Shown here piece by piece: positions 1 through 9,804 of a DNA stretch of 64,000 nucleotides. Source of the DNA: Warburgia ugandensis (taxonomy: Eukaryota; Streptophyta; Magnoliopsida; Canellales; Canellaceae). Every line of letters begins with the position of its first letter. The stretch's first letter is position 1. The notes under the pieces were generated by a model. The model did not search any database, was not told where the DNA came from, and saw nothing but the letters and a program-made list of their open reading frames with translations. The position numbers and the translations under genes were made by a program. Location: positions 5,056,001-5,120,000 of the forward strand of contig CP141135.1 in assembly GCA_035236585.1 (NCBI GenBank), read 5' to 3'.

Positions 1-755
1 TAATTTCTCTAGCATATTTCTTTCATTTGACATTCCTCCTCTGTCCCTGCTTTCCTCCTCCTTTGCAAGCAACTTTTAACCCCCTTCCCTGTTGATCAAT
101 TTAGGGATGTTATAATTTATTCTTTTAGAAACATACTATAGACTCCTTTTAATTGCCAAGTTGATCCTTAAAGTTTTACCAGCATTTTTTTTTGGATTAC
201 CTAGAGTAGAACAATTAAAAGGTAAGAGAGACAAAAGCTATTTGCCACTTAACATCCAAGATGAGTGTGGTATGTTAGGCTTTGTTTGGCAACCTTTTTT
301 TTTTCTAGAAGCAAAAAAAATCACTTTCATATAGAAACACTTAAAAATAGTTTTTAACAAAACCTAATTTTCCATGTTTCTTTAGAAACAAAAGAAGAGA
401 AACCCCATAAATGACTTTTCCAAACACATCCTTACTTGTACATTTATCTAAATCCATTTTTGAAGCATATGATGCTCCTTAGCTTTACAATCCATATTGT
501 AGTTTCTAAATTCTACAATTCACAAAGATTCAAGTGCCTTTTATTTATTTATTTTTCATAATTTAAAGTGTTTTCATTTTCATTGGGTAGCTTTAGTAAA
601 ATTAGAAAATGAGTGTACCTTCATGGATTTCCAAATACATGCTCCAAAATATGATATAGTCATTGGAAGCGAAGGACATATTTCCTTTTTTTGTGGCTGC
701 ATTTGTCTAAATTCTAATAAATTTAGACATTAAGTCCCCTTCATGATTTTTCCTT

Positions 756-852
<97 letters not shown>

Positions 853-2930
853 ACAAGCACATGACACGAGAGAATTCTTTTCCCAACATCTCAAGCTAGA
901 GGATTTGCACAATATGGGTTGGAGGTTTTTCCCTCCACACTTTATAATCTCTTTGTTTAACTGCCTCATTGTAAGATATCTATAAAGGCATTACCTTTGT
1001 GATATGTGTGTTTAGCCTCCCATGCATGAATTCTTTCGAGGTTACATAGGCAACTATCAAAGGTATCTATTTGATTATGTGCAAAAACTCTTATTTCTTA
1101 TCTTCAAATTTTGGTGCTTTAAGCTATCATCTAGTAATAGACCTTAGAGCAGTGCTTCCCATTCTATAGCATTGTTTATTCTCTCTTTAAAAAATTTACA
1201 AAACCCAATGATGAATCCTCCCTGGTCATTTTTTATAATACCATCACAAGTAACAAGCCTACATTGCCCTCTACAACACCATTGAAATTTAACATTGTTG
1301 GGGTTTGTTCCACCTAATCCATAATCTTATTTTCTTTAATGGATACAGTAAGTTGATTCCTTCTCTGAGGTGGAGACAATTTATCACACGAAAAACAAGG
1401 TGACTTATCCAAGGTAGTAATATCTCTGACCGTTTTTTGGTTCTTCTACCAAATGATAAGAGAGGAAGTGGGTTGATTACCATGAATCACCCTATTTTAA
1501 TCAAATCGAACCATCAATTATAGATAACAACAAATGGCTATAATTAAAATTATAGCTTTGCCCTTGGGAGGAACCACCCTAAACTAGTCCTCAACAACGC
1601 CAAAAACAGAGGATCTACTCTAAGGTTCTAGTCCAGCTTCACATTTCACTCGTTTTCATATGCTTCTAGCAAAAGGCATGAATAGAAAACATGAAATATG
1701 GATTCAACCAACTCATTGCATTTCACACAATTTTTTCCTTCTTCTTCTTTTTTTTTTTTTTTTTTTTGTCAACATCTTGAAGCCATATCCAATTGTTAAA
1801 TGTTTAAAGCTTGCTATGGCAAGCTTGCTTGAGAAAAGCTTTAGGTTGTGATGTATCTTCAAGTTCCAAATCTTTTTTCACAAACTGTTCAGATGATAAG
1901 AAGCTAGTCGTTGAGGGAAGTGGAGAAAATGATAAGTTGATTTAACCAAAAAATTTTAATTTGTTGAGAACCCAACAAACTTCATCAACTGAAGAAGAAA
2001 GAAGTATCCTAATCGAGCTAATTTATAAGCAATATCTAAAACCCAAATCTAATTTGTAAGGTTGAGATCCCATCCTTTTATGTTATCCAAATTTAGGGAA
2101 CTAACTACATTGTTGCTCAAGGGTGTAACTATTTTGGTCAATCCAAGAAATCTTCAAGTAAGAGGAGTGACTATATATGTCAAATTTCACATTGTGCATG
2201 CATACATATAAACAGTCATGTAAAGGAAAGTTCAGGATCAAGTTTCCTTGAGGTTGAGTCAAGGGTTTATTATTTAATAATTGATTGTGTGATACACTCT
2301 TCCAGTTACATCAAGTGTTGAAACTACATTTTCTCAATTACCCTTGGTTTTTAATTACATTTCTTTGCCGACTGATTACTTATAAATAATCTTTTGACTA
2401 CTAAGTACATATAGATAATAGTTGATTACTAGATATGTACATAGATGTAAAGAAAAGTACCCTAATTAGAGGTCGATTGTGTATGACCAGAAACATGATA
2501 ATTTGTAGCTTTGATGGTTTTCGTAAATTAGCTTGGATCATTTTTACAACTTAATTGGGTAGTTGACTTAACTTTACAAAGTGAGTTGTTTGATAATTCA
2601 TGTGAAGCTCTTCCAAAGTATTGGGGGGCTCGATATCAATGCGTGGCCTTTAGGCCTCTCTATCAATTGTGAGGTATAACATTAACGTATCATCTTAGGT
2701 ATGTATAACATTAACGTATCCTCATAGAGATGAAAGAGTTGCATAGCATCTTAGGCATGTATATTTTATTCCTTTAGCCATTCAATGTCGAAAGTGAAGT
2801 ACATATTATTATAGACAATTAACATCAAGAGGACTTAGAGCTTAACTCTATTGGAGTTGGTGTGAAAATTTTCAAACATGGTAAGTTCCTTTGAATTTCT
2901 ATCATTCATAGTTTTTTTAATTCATGAAAC
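1..2930. other. Intergenic, no gene seen
   Basis: AT-rich sequence with short T runs (for example around 1750-1770) and one long microsatellite described separately. Open frames here are short and low in complexity. I see no conserved protein motif, RNA gene or transposon boundary. Confidence 0.6.
756..849. repeat. Compound (TA)n(GA)n microsatellite
   Basis: About 12 TA dinucleotides run directly into about 34 GA dinucleotides with no interruption. The open frames across it on both strands (Ser-Leu or Arg-Glu repeats) are products of the repeat, not genes. Confidence 0.97.
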
Positions 2931-2934
2931 CCTT

Positions 2935-4870
2935 TTGGCTAAAGTTTATTTCTTTTTGAGGCATTTTCTATTGATGGGACCTATTTGGTTGATATCCTTA
3001 ATTCCCTAGGACTCTTTGCGCTGGAGAGGCCCATCAAACTATATTTTGTGGGATACCTTAAGTTGGAGGACCCATTTGGCTAGAGCCCTTGAATTATGGG
3101 GCACTTCTACTTGCAAGGCTTATCTTTCTAGAATCTTTAATTTGTGTAACATTTTTAGTTGTAGGGCCCATTTAGCTAGTGTTAATGATTTCTAAGCCTC
3201 TTTGAGCTCGGGGCTTGTTTACTAGAGTCTTTAATTTAGGACTCTTTGAGTTATAGGGCCCATTTAGCTAGAGTCTCAATGTTTGGGACTTTTTGAGCTA
3301 CATGGCCATTAGGCTAAAGCCCTAAATTGGTGGGACTCCTCGAGCTATAATGCCTATTTGGCTAGAGCCCTTAATTTCTAGGACTCTTCAGCTACAAGCC
3401 CATTCACCTAAGTCCTTAATTTTTGAGACTCTTCGAGCTCCTAAGCTCATTTGGCTAGAGTACTTAATTTTGACTATCCGATCTACATGGCCTTTTTAGC
3501 TAAAGTCCTTAATTTGAGACTTTTTAGTTGTGGGGCCCATCTAGATACAGTCCTTCATTTGAGGGATTCTTAGAGTTGTAGGGCTCATCTGGTTAGAGCT
3601 CGTGATTTATGGGACTCTTTGAGTTGCATGGCCAATTTGGATAGAGTACATATTTTGTATGATTGTCAGTTTTCGATTCATATCATGTTTGGGTTGCCTT
3701 AGTTTTAAAAAGCTGAAGATGATTTTCATTTCTTCCTTACAAACTAATATACAACTGCATATTCATTTGCAAGCAAAAGAAGAAATAACAAAATCATCTT
3801 CAGCTTTACTTTTGCCGGCTAGCTACCTGACGCATTTTGTAGGATTGCTCAAGTTGCGAGGCTCGTCTTGCTAGAGTTTATATTTTGCGAGACTCCTCAA
3901 ACTACATGGCTCATTTGTCTAAAGTCCATATCTTTTTTAGGATTCCTTGAGCTGTGAGGCCTATTTGGCCAGTCCATATTTTGTGGGAATCCTTGAGTTA
4001 CATGGTCTATCTGTGAGGCTTGTTAAGTGGTATTCTCAAGTCATAGTGGATTTTAGCGTCCCTACGAAGAGTCTGTTGGACCCTCCGTGCTTTGTTTTCA
4101 TCCGGTACGTAAAAGACCAGTTATCTAAATTTCATAAATATGGTCGTCTGTTTAGATGTGACGACGTCGATTCGGACAAGGATAGCTCCGCTTCCTTTGG
4201 GAGATAAAGGAATTCACCATCAGATTACCATAATATACTCTCGACTATTGTGAAAATCTTCTCAGTGGTTAAATAAGATAAAAGATTGAGGAGAGCCACA
4301 GTTGAACATGCTTCGGGCAAGGAAACCTCCTCGAAGCCCCTTACTAAATAGGGCTCAATGTGGCATATAAGACTGTAAGTGCACCTGAGCGCCTTGAGCA
4401 TGAACAATTTTGCAATCTTAAGGCCTCAAGATGGACAAGGCGAAAGTGAGGCAGTCATTTTCTCCTAGCACTTCTCGCGAGTGAAGTGGCAGTCCTTATA
4501 TGGATCCTTAATTTTGTACGACTCTTAAAACTATGGGGTCGATCTGGCTAAGGTTCATATTTTATAAGACTCTTTGAGCTGTAAGGCCTGTTTAGAAAGA
4601 GTTCACGTTTTGTGGGATTCCTTAAGTTGTAACCCCCATCTAGTTAGGGTTTATATTTTGTGGATTCCTCTAGTTGAAAGACTCTATTGGCTAGAATCCA
4701 TGTTTTGTGAAACTTTTCAAGATGTGGAACCTATTTGACTACAGTTTATATTTTGCAAGACTTCTTAAGCTCTAAAGTTTGTTTGATTGGAGTTCATATT
4801 GTGGGAAGCTGCAAGCTACGAGATTTGTTTAGCTAGAGTCCTTGTCTCAGTTCTTCTAGACTTTGAATGA
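2935..4870. repeat. Degenerate tandem repeat, about 47-bp unit
   Basis: A phrase close to GGGACTCTTTGAGCT, then GGGCCCATTTGGCTAGAGTC, then CTTAATTT recurs with a period of about 44-48 bp. It is clearest from 3250 to 3660, where GGCTAGAG-like cores fall near 3312, 3360, 3408, 3452, 3500, 3545, 3592 and 3639. The array resumes near 3860 and again near 4500-4850. A foldback element (3709-3806) and about 450 bp of unrelated sequence (4030-4480) interrupt it. Copies are strongly diverged, so the array is old. I do not recognise the family. Confidence 0.75.
3709..3806. repeat. Foldback (hairpin) element, copy 1
   Basis: The ends AAGCTGAAGATGATTTT and its near reverse complement AAAATCATCTTCAGCTT are linked through further complementary sequence (TTTCTTCCTTACAAA against TTGCAAGCAAAAGAAGAAA). 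A diverged copy lies in opposite orientation at 49,177-49,276, and similarity extends beyond the hairpin on the TTTTCGATTCAT side. It is a short MITE-like repeat of unknown superfamily; no target duplication is clear. Confidence 0.65.
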
Positions 4871-4914
4871 ATTTAGAACTTCTATTATGTACATGATTCT
4901 CAATTGATTCCACT

Positions 4915-5170
4915 TTAAGAGTCGTAGGTATAGACATAGGCCAATGGGACTTGGACCATGTCTAAGAATCTCAATGATGGTTTGCTTTATAAGTTGTAGC
5001 CCGGTAGAACTTCAATTGTGTTTGAGAATCTCAATTGGAGTATGCTTTAGGATTCATAGGCCAATAAGACTTTGATTGCATTTGAAAATCTCAATTGGAT
5101 TCACTTTACAAATCGTAGGCTGATAGGACTTTCTTGTGTTCAAGAATCTCAATTTGGACTCACTAGTTTG
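4915..5170. repeat. Degenerate tandem repeat, about 62-bp unit
   Basis: About four copies of a unit of the form GGCCAATGGGACTT, then a T-rich stretch, then GAGAATCTCAATTGGA, then TGCTTTA, then a GTAGGCC-like tail. Successive 'atctcaat' cores are spaced about 60-65 bp apart. It follows the 47-bp domain directly but has a different unit. No coding potential is seen. Confidence 0.7.
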
Positions 5171-5354
5171 TCTCAAAAGTCTAATAGCTTGGGAACTATA
5201 ACGTATTCTAAAACTGGGGTGCAAAGAGAGCAAAAAGAAGGGTGCCCACTTTGGATGAAGCAGGCACCTACTCACTTCTTCTTTTTTTCATTTTTGTTTG
5301 ATTCTTGGCTCCAGGAAAATTGGTTGTCAACTAGGCCCCACTTATCTTGTTCTT

Positions 5355-5650
5355 CTTCATTTTAGTTATCAATTGGGACCCATCTTAAGACATTATTTAT
5401 TTGGGAGTCCCCAAAGATTAGGTTTACTTTTAGTAATCAAATGGGACCCACTACAAGGCTTTATTTATTTAGGAATTTGCAGAGATTTAGTCATTAAATG
5501 GGACTTACTCTAACACTATCTATTTAGGAGTCTGCAAAGTGTTAATCATAAAATGGGACCCCCTTTAAGTCTATCTATTTAAGAGTATACAAAGTTTTAA
5601 TCATCAAATGAGACATTCTCTAAGACTTGATCCATTTAGGAGCCTTCTAA
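5355..5650. repeat. Degenerate tandem repeat, about 60-65-bp unit
   Basis: About five copies of a unit containing AATCAAATGGGACCCACT, a TTATTTAT or CTATCTATTTAGGAGT stretch, and a TGCAAAGT-like stretch. The short open frame 5298-5513 is produced by the repeat. Confidence 0.7.
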
Positions 5651-5829
5651 TGGAACCCTTAATCTTAGTTGGTTACGACAGCCCATTTAGTATTCTTATC
5701 TTCCTTTCTTTTTTTTCCCTTAAAATTTTGAAAGTCCAAGTCTCTCTCTCTCTCTTTGTGTTTACTGAATTTGGATAAAAGGGTGAGGGGTCCAATTTAG
5801 TTACAACTGAAGCCCATTATAGGAGGGTC

Positions 5830-6600
5830 CTATTTGATGTTTCTTAAAAACTTAAAAAATGGGAGTCTCTCCCATTAGAGAGTCCTAGATATTTGCAAAG
5901 ATAAGAAGCCCTTGCACAGGACATTTTTATTTAGTTAGCGATGTGTCTTACCTATAAACAAGGTAGGTTCCTTTTAATGCTTCATAGAAAATCAACATGT
6001 ATAGGATTCTCTCCCACGAGAGAGTTCTTACTGTTTTAGAGGTAAGAAGCACTCATGGTTGTTTTCCATGTGGAGTGAAAATGGTCTCATCCATAAATAA
6101 GGTGGGTATTGTTTAATGCTTCATAGGAACTTAATAGATATAACTCTCTATCGTGAGGCATTTTATTTAGTTACCAATGGGATCCCATCTATAAACAACA
6201 TGGGTCTTGTTATAAGTTCCTAAGAAAACTAAACACAAAAGGACTTCTCTCTCCACGAAAAAGGGCAGCCCCAATGCATGAAGCTCCCGCCTATGCCGGG
6301 TACGGGGAAGCGGCAGACCACAAGAGCTTAAAGTACACAGCCTTACTTTGCATTTTGCAAGAGGCTGTTTCCACGCCTTGAACCCGTGACTTTAAGGTCA
6401 CATGACGACAACTTTTACTGTTGCACCAAAGCTCCCTTTCAAAGATTACTTCCCTCTCCATGAGTGAGCCCTAAATATTTTGAAAATAAGGAGCCCTTAT
6501 AGGTTTTTTATTTTTAAAAGAAATGGGTCCCACCATTAATCAAAGATTAGTTTTGTTTTTATGTCTCGTATGTATAGGAATCTCTTCAATGGGAGAGTCT
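5830..6600. repeat. Degenerate tandem repeat, about 150-bp unit
   Basis: Four diverged copies of a longer unit containing GAGTCTCTCCCATTAGAGAG, 'agataagaagccc', 'tttatttagttac', 'cctataaacaaggtaggt' and 'taatgcttcataggaa'. A minus-strand SINE at 6257-6438 interrupts the array. Confidence 0.65.
6257..6438 (-). mobile_element. Au-type SINE, full length
   Basis: Read on the minus strand it begins GGGAGCTTTGGTGCAAC. It contains the tRNA-derived B-box region GTCACGGGTTCAAGGCGTGG and the family body (AACAGCCTCTTGCAAAATGC, 'aaggctg', 'ggtctgcc', 'cataggcgggagcttcatgca') and ends GGGGCTGCCC plus a short T run. ACTTCTCTCTCCACGA and ACTTCCCTCTCCATGA on the two sides could be a 14/16 target duplication. 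The host array has similar words, so this is uncertain. Confidence 0.9.
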
Positions 6601-6757
6601 AAATTACTTTGAAATAAAATAGTTTTGTTAACTAGTGGCATTGTAGTAATTTTTTAAAAAAGTTTGATTGCCAAAATGCTTTGTTTGTTTTGAAACATTG
6701 TGATATTGGTTTGAAGCACTTAGAATTTTAAAGCATGACCTTAAAGATCCTATGAAG

Positions 6758-6940
6758 AAGGGGAGTCTTGTCATAGCATTAAAAGTTGTTGTCGTATGAA
6801 CATTGAGGTCACGGATTCAAGGCATGTAAATAGTCTCTTGCAAAAATGTAAGATAAGGCTGCGTATTATAGATTCTTGTGATTTGCCCCTTCCCGAACCC
6901 TGCATAGGTAGAAGCTTCGTGCACCGGGGCTGCCTTTTAC
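6758..6940 (+). mobile_element. Au-type SINE, full length, diverged
   Basis: It begins GGGGAGTCTTG, contains GAGGTCACGGATTCAAGGCA, and ends CACCGGGGCTGCCTTTT. It is flanked by CCTTAAAGATCCTATGAA and CTTTAAAGACCCTATGAA, an 18-bp target duplication with two mismatches, as expected for insertion by an L1-type machinery. The A-box region is mutated, so it is probably inactive. Confidence 0.9.
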
Positions 6941-7458
6941 TTTAAAGACCCTATGAATACCATATTGCATATTCATGCAAATCAACAATATGGTTGAAAC
7001 TATATAATATTACTATCGACCATTGAAAGTCTGACAATTTAGATATCAACAGTCATCTCACTTAGCTTTTTGCCTCTATAAGAACTCCTATCTCAAAAGC
7101 AGGTCTTGAAGCTCGCATTGAAACTCCTACTCATGTCAATCATCTTCTTGACTTCAGGGCCTCGAGCTACAGTCTCTCTGCCAGTCATCCAATCCTTCAT
7201 AACTTTGTGAATATTTGCGTCCAGATGCCCGAAAGTACTTTTATTCCAAGAATCTGAAAGACTTTCTCAAGCTGTCAAGTTTCCTGCAAAGTTTAAATGC
7301 AAAAGAGCCCGTAACATTAGTGGTCCAATTGGAGTTCACAAAACAAATGAAGTTAGGGTGTTGTTCCCACATATTCTCAAGCTTGAAAAATCTGGATTGT
7401 TGTTGCTCCGTTGGATCAGTGTCTATAATTAAAGGAGCATGGTCTGATGCAAGAAGAA

Positions 7459-7618
7459 GGGAGCCTTGGCGCAATGGTAAAAGTTGTCTTGTGTGACCTT
7501 GAGGTCACGGGTTCAAGGCGTGGAAACAGCCTCTTGCAAATGCAAGATTAGGCCCCTGTGGTCTACCCCTTCTGAGACCCTGCATAGGCGGGAGCTTTGT
7601 GCACTAGGGCTACCTTTT
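7459..7618 (+). mobile_element. Au-type SINE, slightly shortened
   Basis: It begins GGGAGCCTTGGCGCAATGGT, has the B-box phrase GAGGTCACGGGTTCAAGGCG, and ends CACTAGGGCTACCTTTT. Flanks GGTCTGATGCAAGAAG and GGTCCAATGCAAGAAG match at 14 of 16 positions. About 10 bp of the middle region is missing relative to other copies. Confidence 0.92.
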
Positions 7619-7942
7619 GGTCCAATGCAAGAAGTTGTAGATGAATTAACAGAGCATTAGGAAAAGTCTGCCTCCAAAAAACCAGCATCCACACATTCAG
7701 TTCATTCATTACAGAAAGTAATTCATGATTTCTATGATTGAAAGGCACTCCTCCAAAATTTTCATCTTGATTGGAAATAACATTAAGGTCACTCATAATA
7801 ACCAGGGAGCATCCAAAAAAGAAGCAATGTTTTTGAGATCATCCGACAGTTCTATACGTTCATGGCAACAAGGACTATCATACGCAAGAGATAGAAACCA
7901 TGATCCATTCACACTTAGAAGAGAATTATCATTTGGCTTCTG

Positions 7943-8011
7943 AGACCTTTGTGGTCCGCCCCTTTTCCAGATCCTGAATAGGCGAAAGTTTTGTGCACCG
8001 GACTGTCTTTT
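7943..8011 (+). mobile_element. Au-type SINE, 3' fragment
   Basis: Only the 3' third is present: CCTTTGTGGTCCGCCCCTTT, 'cagatcctgaataggcgaaag', 'ttttgtgcaccggactgtctttt'. The tRNA-related head is absent. This is the fourth Au copy or piece in 1.8 kb. Confidence 0.8.
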
Positions 8012-8019
8012 CTTTTTGA

Positions 8020-8560
8020 ACCTGCACACGTAAGAGCTTTATGCACCCGGCTCCAAAATTGGGGGTCCAAAATTTGGATCATTGCACTGGCCATCTTTGT
8101 AGTAGCTCCAAAATTCTTTCAATCATGTCATATACCTCACTTATCCTCACTCATGTAAGTACATATTTGAAGTCATTCTAAGCATTGGAATAACATTTTG
8201 GTTCTACATGTAAGGGGCTCCACTCTTTAATTAGGTTTGAAAAAAGTGGCCTAAACCAACGTGAGTAGAACATGACTTTATTGTGTAGAACCCAAATCTA
8301 CCTAATTTTTCAAAGGGTCCTACACTAGTGGTCTTAATTTATTTAAAGGGGACCATCAAATGAATGCACACAATGGGAAAGCCTAGACATTCTCTGTCCT
8401 CTTGAGCTAGACTCTTGAAGTAGAGAAGGGGACAAGTTAAAACAGGCTCTGGTGCGTCCTACCGTATGACTTGAATTAACTGTGGATTCACTTTCAGGGG
8501 TCAAGGATCTAGGATTGGCCAATCACTGGGGCCCATTTGTTAGAGAAGCAGATCCGTCAC
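8020..8560. other. Intergenic, no gene seen
   Basis: Spacer between the SINE cluster and the F-box gene promoter. AT-rich, with no clear transposon ends or conserved reading frame. Confidence 0.5.
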
Positions 8561-8586
8561 GTCCACGTTGCAGTACATATGGATTT

Positions 8587-8840
8587 GATCATGATCAAAA
8601 CTGTTCAGGATGTCTCCTACGACGAAGGATTGGACCCTTTTTTTCTTCTAAATGCCCGAACGCCATTCATCAGAGCCGTTCATTGGGAGATAGTTCGTAT
8701 TCAAGCCATGCAATCATGATCAGAAACGTTGGTGAGACTTAAAAGATATGATCAAAACGGTTCATGGCATCTCTTATCACTGTTCATCAGAATCTTTCCC
8801 TCATGAGAGCCACTCAAACATGATCACGACCGTTCATTCT
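8587..8840 (+). promoter_or_regulatory. Repeated motif upstream of F-box gene
   Basis: The phrase CATGATCA followed by AAACTGTTCA, GAAACGTTGG, AAACGGTTCA or CGACCGTTCA occurs about four times (near 8587, 8717, 8748, 8816), often followed by 'tgtctc' or 'catctc'. It lies about 1 kb upstream of the F-box start codon. It may be a promoter element cluster or a decayed repeat. The sequence does not show which. Confidence 0.35.
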
Positions 8841-9010
8841 GTACCCCCGAAGAGGAGTCACAACTGCAACATTCACGAACATACTGCCGTGTGAAAGTCC
8901 ATGCTGAAGAAATTTTCAACGCCCGTCCAAAGAAGATGTAATGAGTCGGTGGGACCCACAATTAAAGGTGTCGGTAGTGATAAAAAGTAAAATAGAAAAA
9001 GCCAAGTGTC

Positions 9011-9804
9011 ACTCTCTCTCTCTCTACAGTGCACAGTCTCTCTCTCTCTCTCTACTGTTTCTTTCTACTAACCGCCACCAAGGAAATGTGAGGATCCGCG
9101 TTTGCAGAATCGAAAATTTTGAACTCGGATTTTTGGCAGAAACCAGCTCAGGATCTCCGAAAATGGTGTAGAATCCCGTTTCTCAAAGCGAATATCTACC
9201 TTTTCCTTCTCAAAATTTCTTGATCCAGCGATTCGTGGTCTAGAAGGGGAGGAAGGCGCTGGAAAAGGCAAAATCTGGTTCTGGATTTTGATTTCATCAG
9301 TAATTTGCTTTTCCCCTTGATTTGATTTGATTTTGGTACAATTCTGCCCCCCTTTCTTTTGTTTCTCTCGGTTTGACAGTTTAGATCTGGTAATCTGGAT
9401 GTGATTTGCCTGATTTGGTTATGATTGTAGAAAAGGTCGATATTCGCGCCTTCAAATGGTTTAATTTGCTGTTCAAGGATCTAGATCTGGTGATTTTGAG
9501 AAGATATATTGTAATTCCATAAACAAACTGTTGATTGTTGCTCTTGTCAATGCTCGAGTGGCTGGATCTTGTAAAGTGGACGAGCTTAAGCTGATTTGGC
9601 AGAAAATTATTGATTTACACCATTCCGGATATGGTATCTAGTTTTACAGTGGATAAAGAGCTAAAAAAATGGTTCTTTCCTTCTTTATGATTCGTATTGG
9701 ATCTGTTAAGCTGAGAATTGATATTTGACATGTTTGATAAAGGAAGTAGTAGGCTTTAGTATTTCTTTGAGGTTTTAGGGTTTAAGGCTTTGGCTGTTTT
9801 TGAT
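9011..9804 (+). promoter_or_regulatory. Probable promoter and 5' leader of F-box gene
   Basis: Two CT-dinucleotide tracts (about 9010-9025 and 9037-9053), a common feature of plant core promoters and leaders, precede about 750 bp of T-rich, ATG-poor sequence leading to the start codon. A leader intron is plausible because the conserved frame begins abruptly at 9805, but I could not fix its ends. Confidence 0.4.

Noticed and set aside
743-985. 80-codon Arg-Glu-rich protein
   Set aside because: It is produced by the TA/GA microsatellite and unrelated flank.
2935-6600. LTR retrotransposon
   Set aside because: No paired LTRs with TG...CA ends, primer-binding site, polypurine tract or gag/pol motifs were seen. 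The structure is only tandem repeats.
7459-7618. tRNA gene suggested by A- and B-box-like sequence
   Set aside because: The sequence cannot fold into a cloverleaf with an anticodon, and the 3' body and flanking duplications are those of the Au SINE. The same applies to the other copies.
9790-9804. Five extra N-terminal codons for the F-box protein
   Set aside because: The frame is open there but the first codon is TTG. The first ATG is at 9805.
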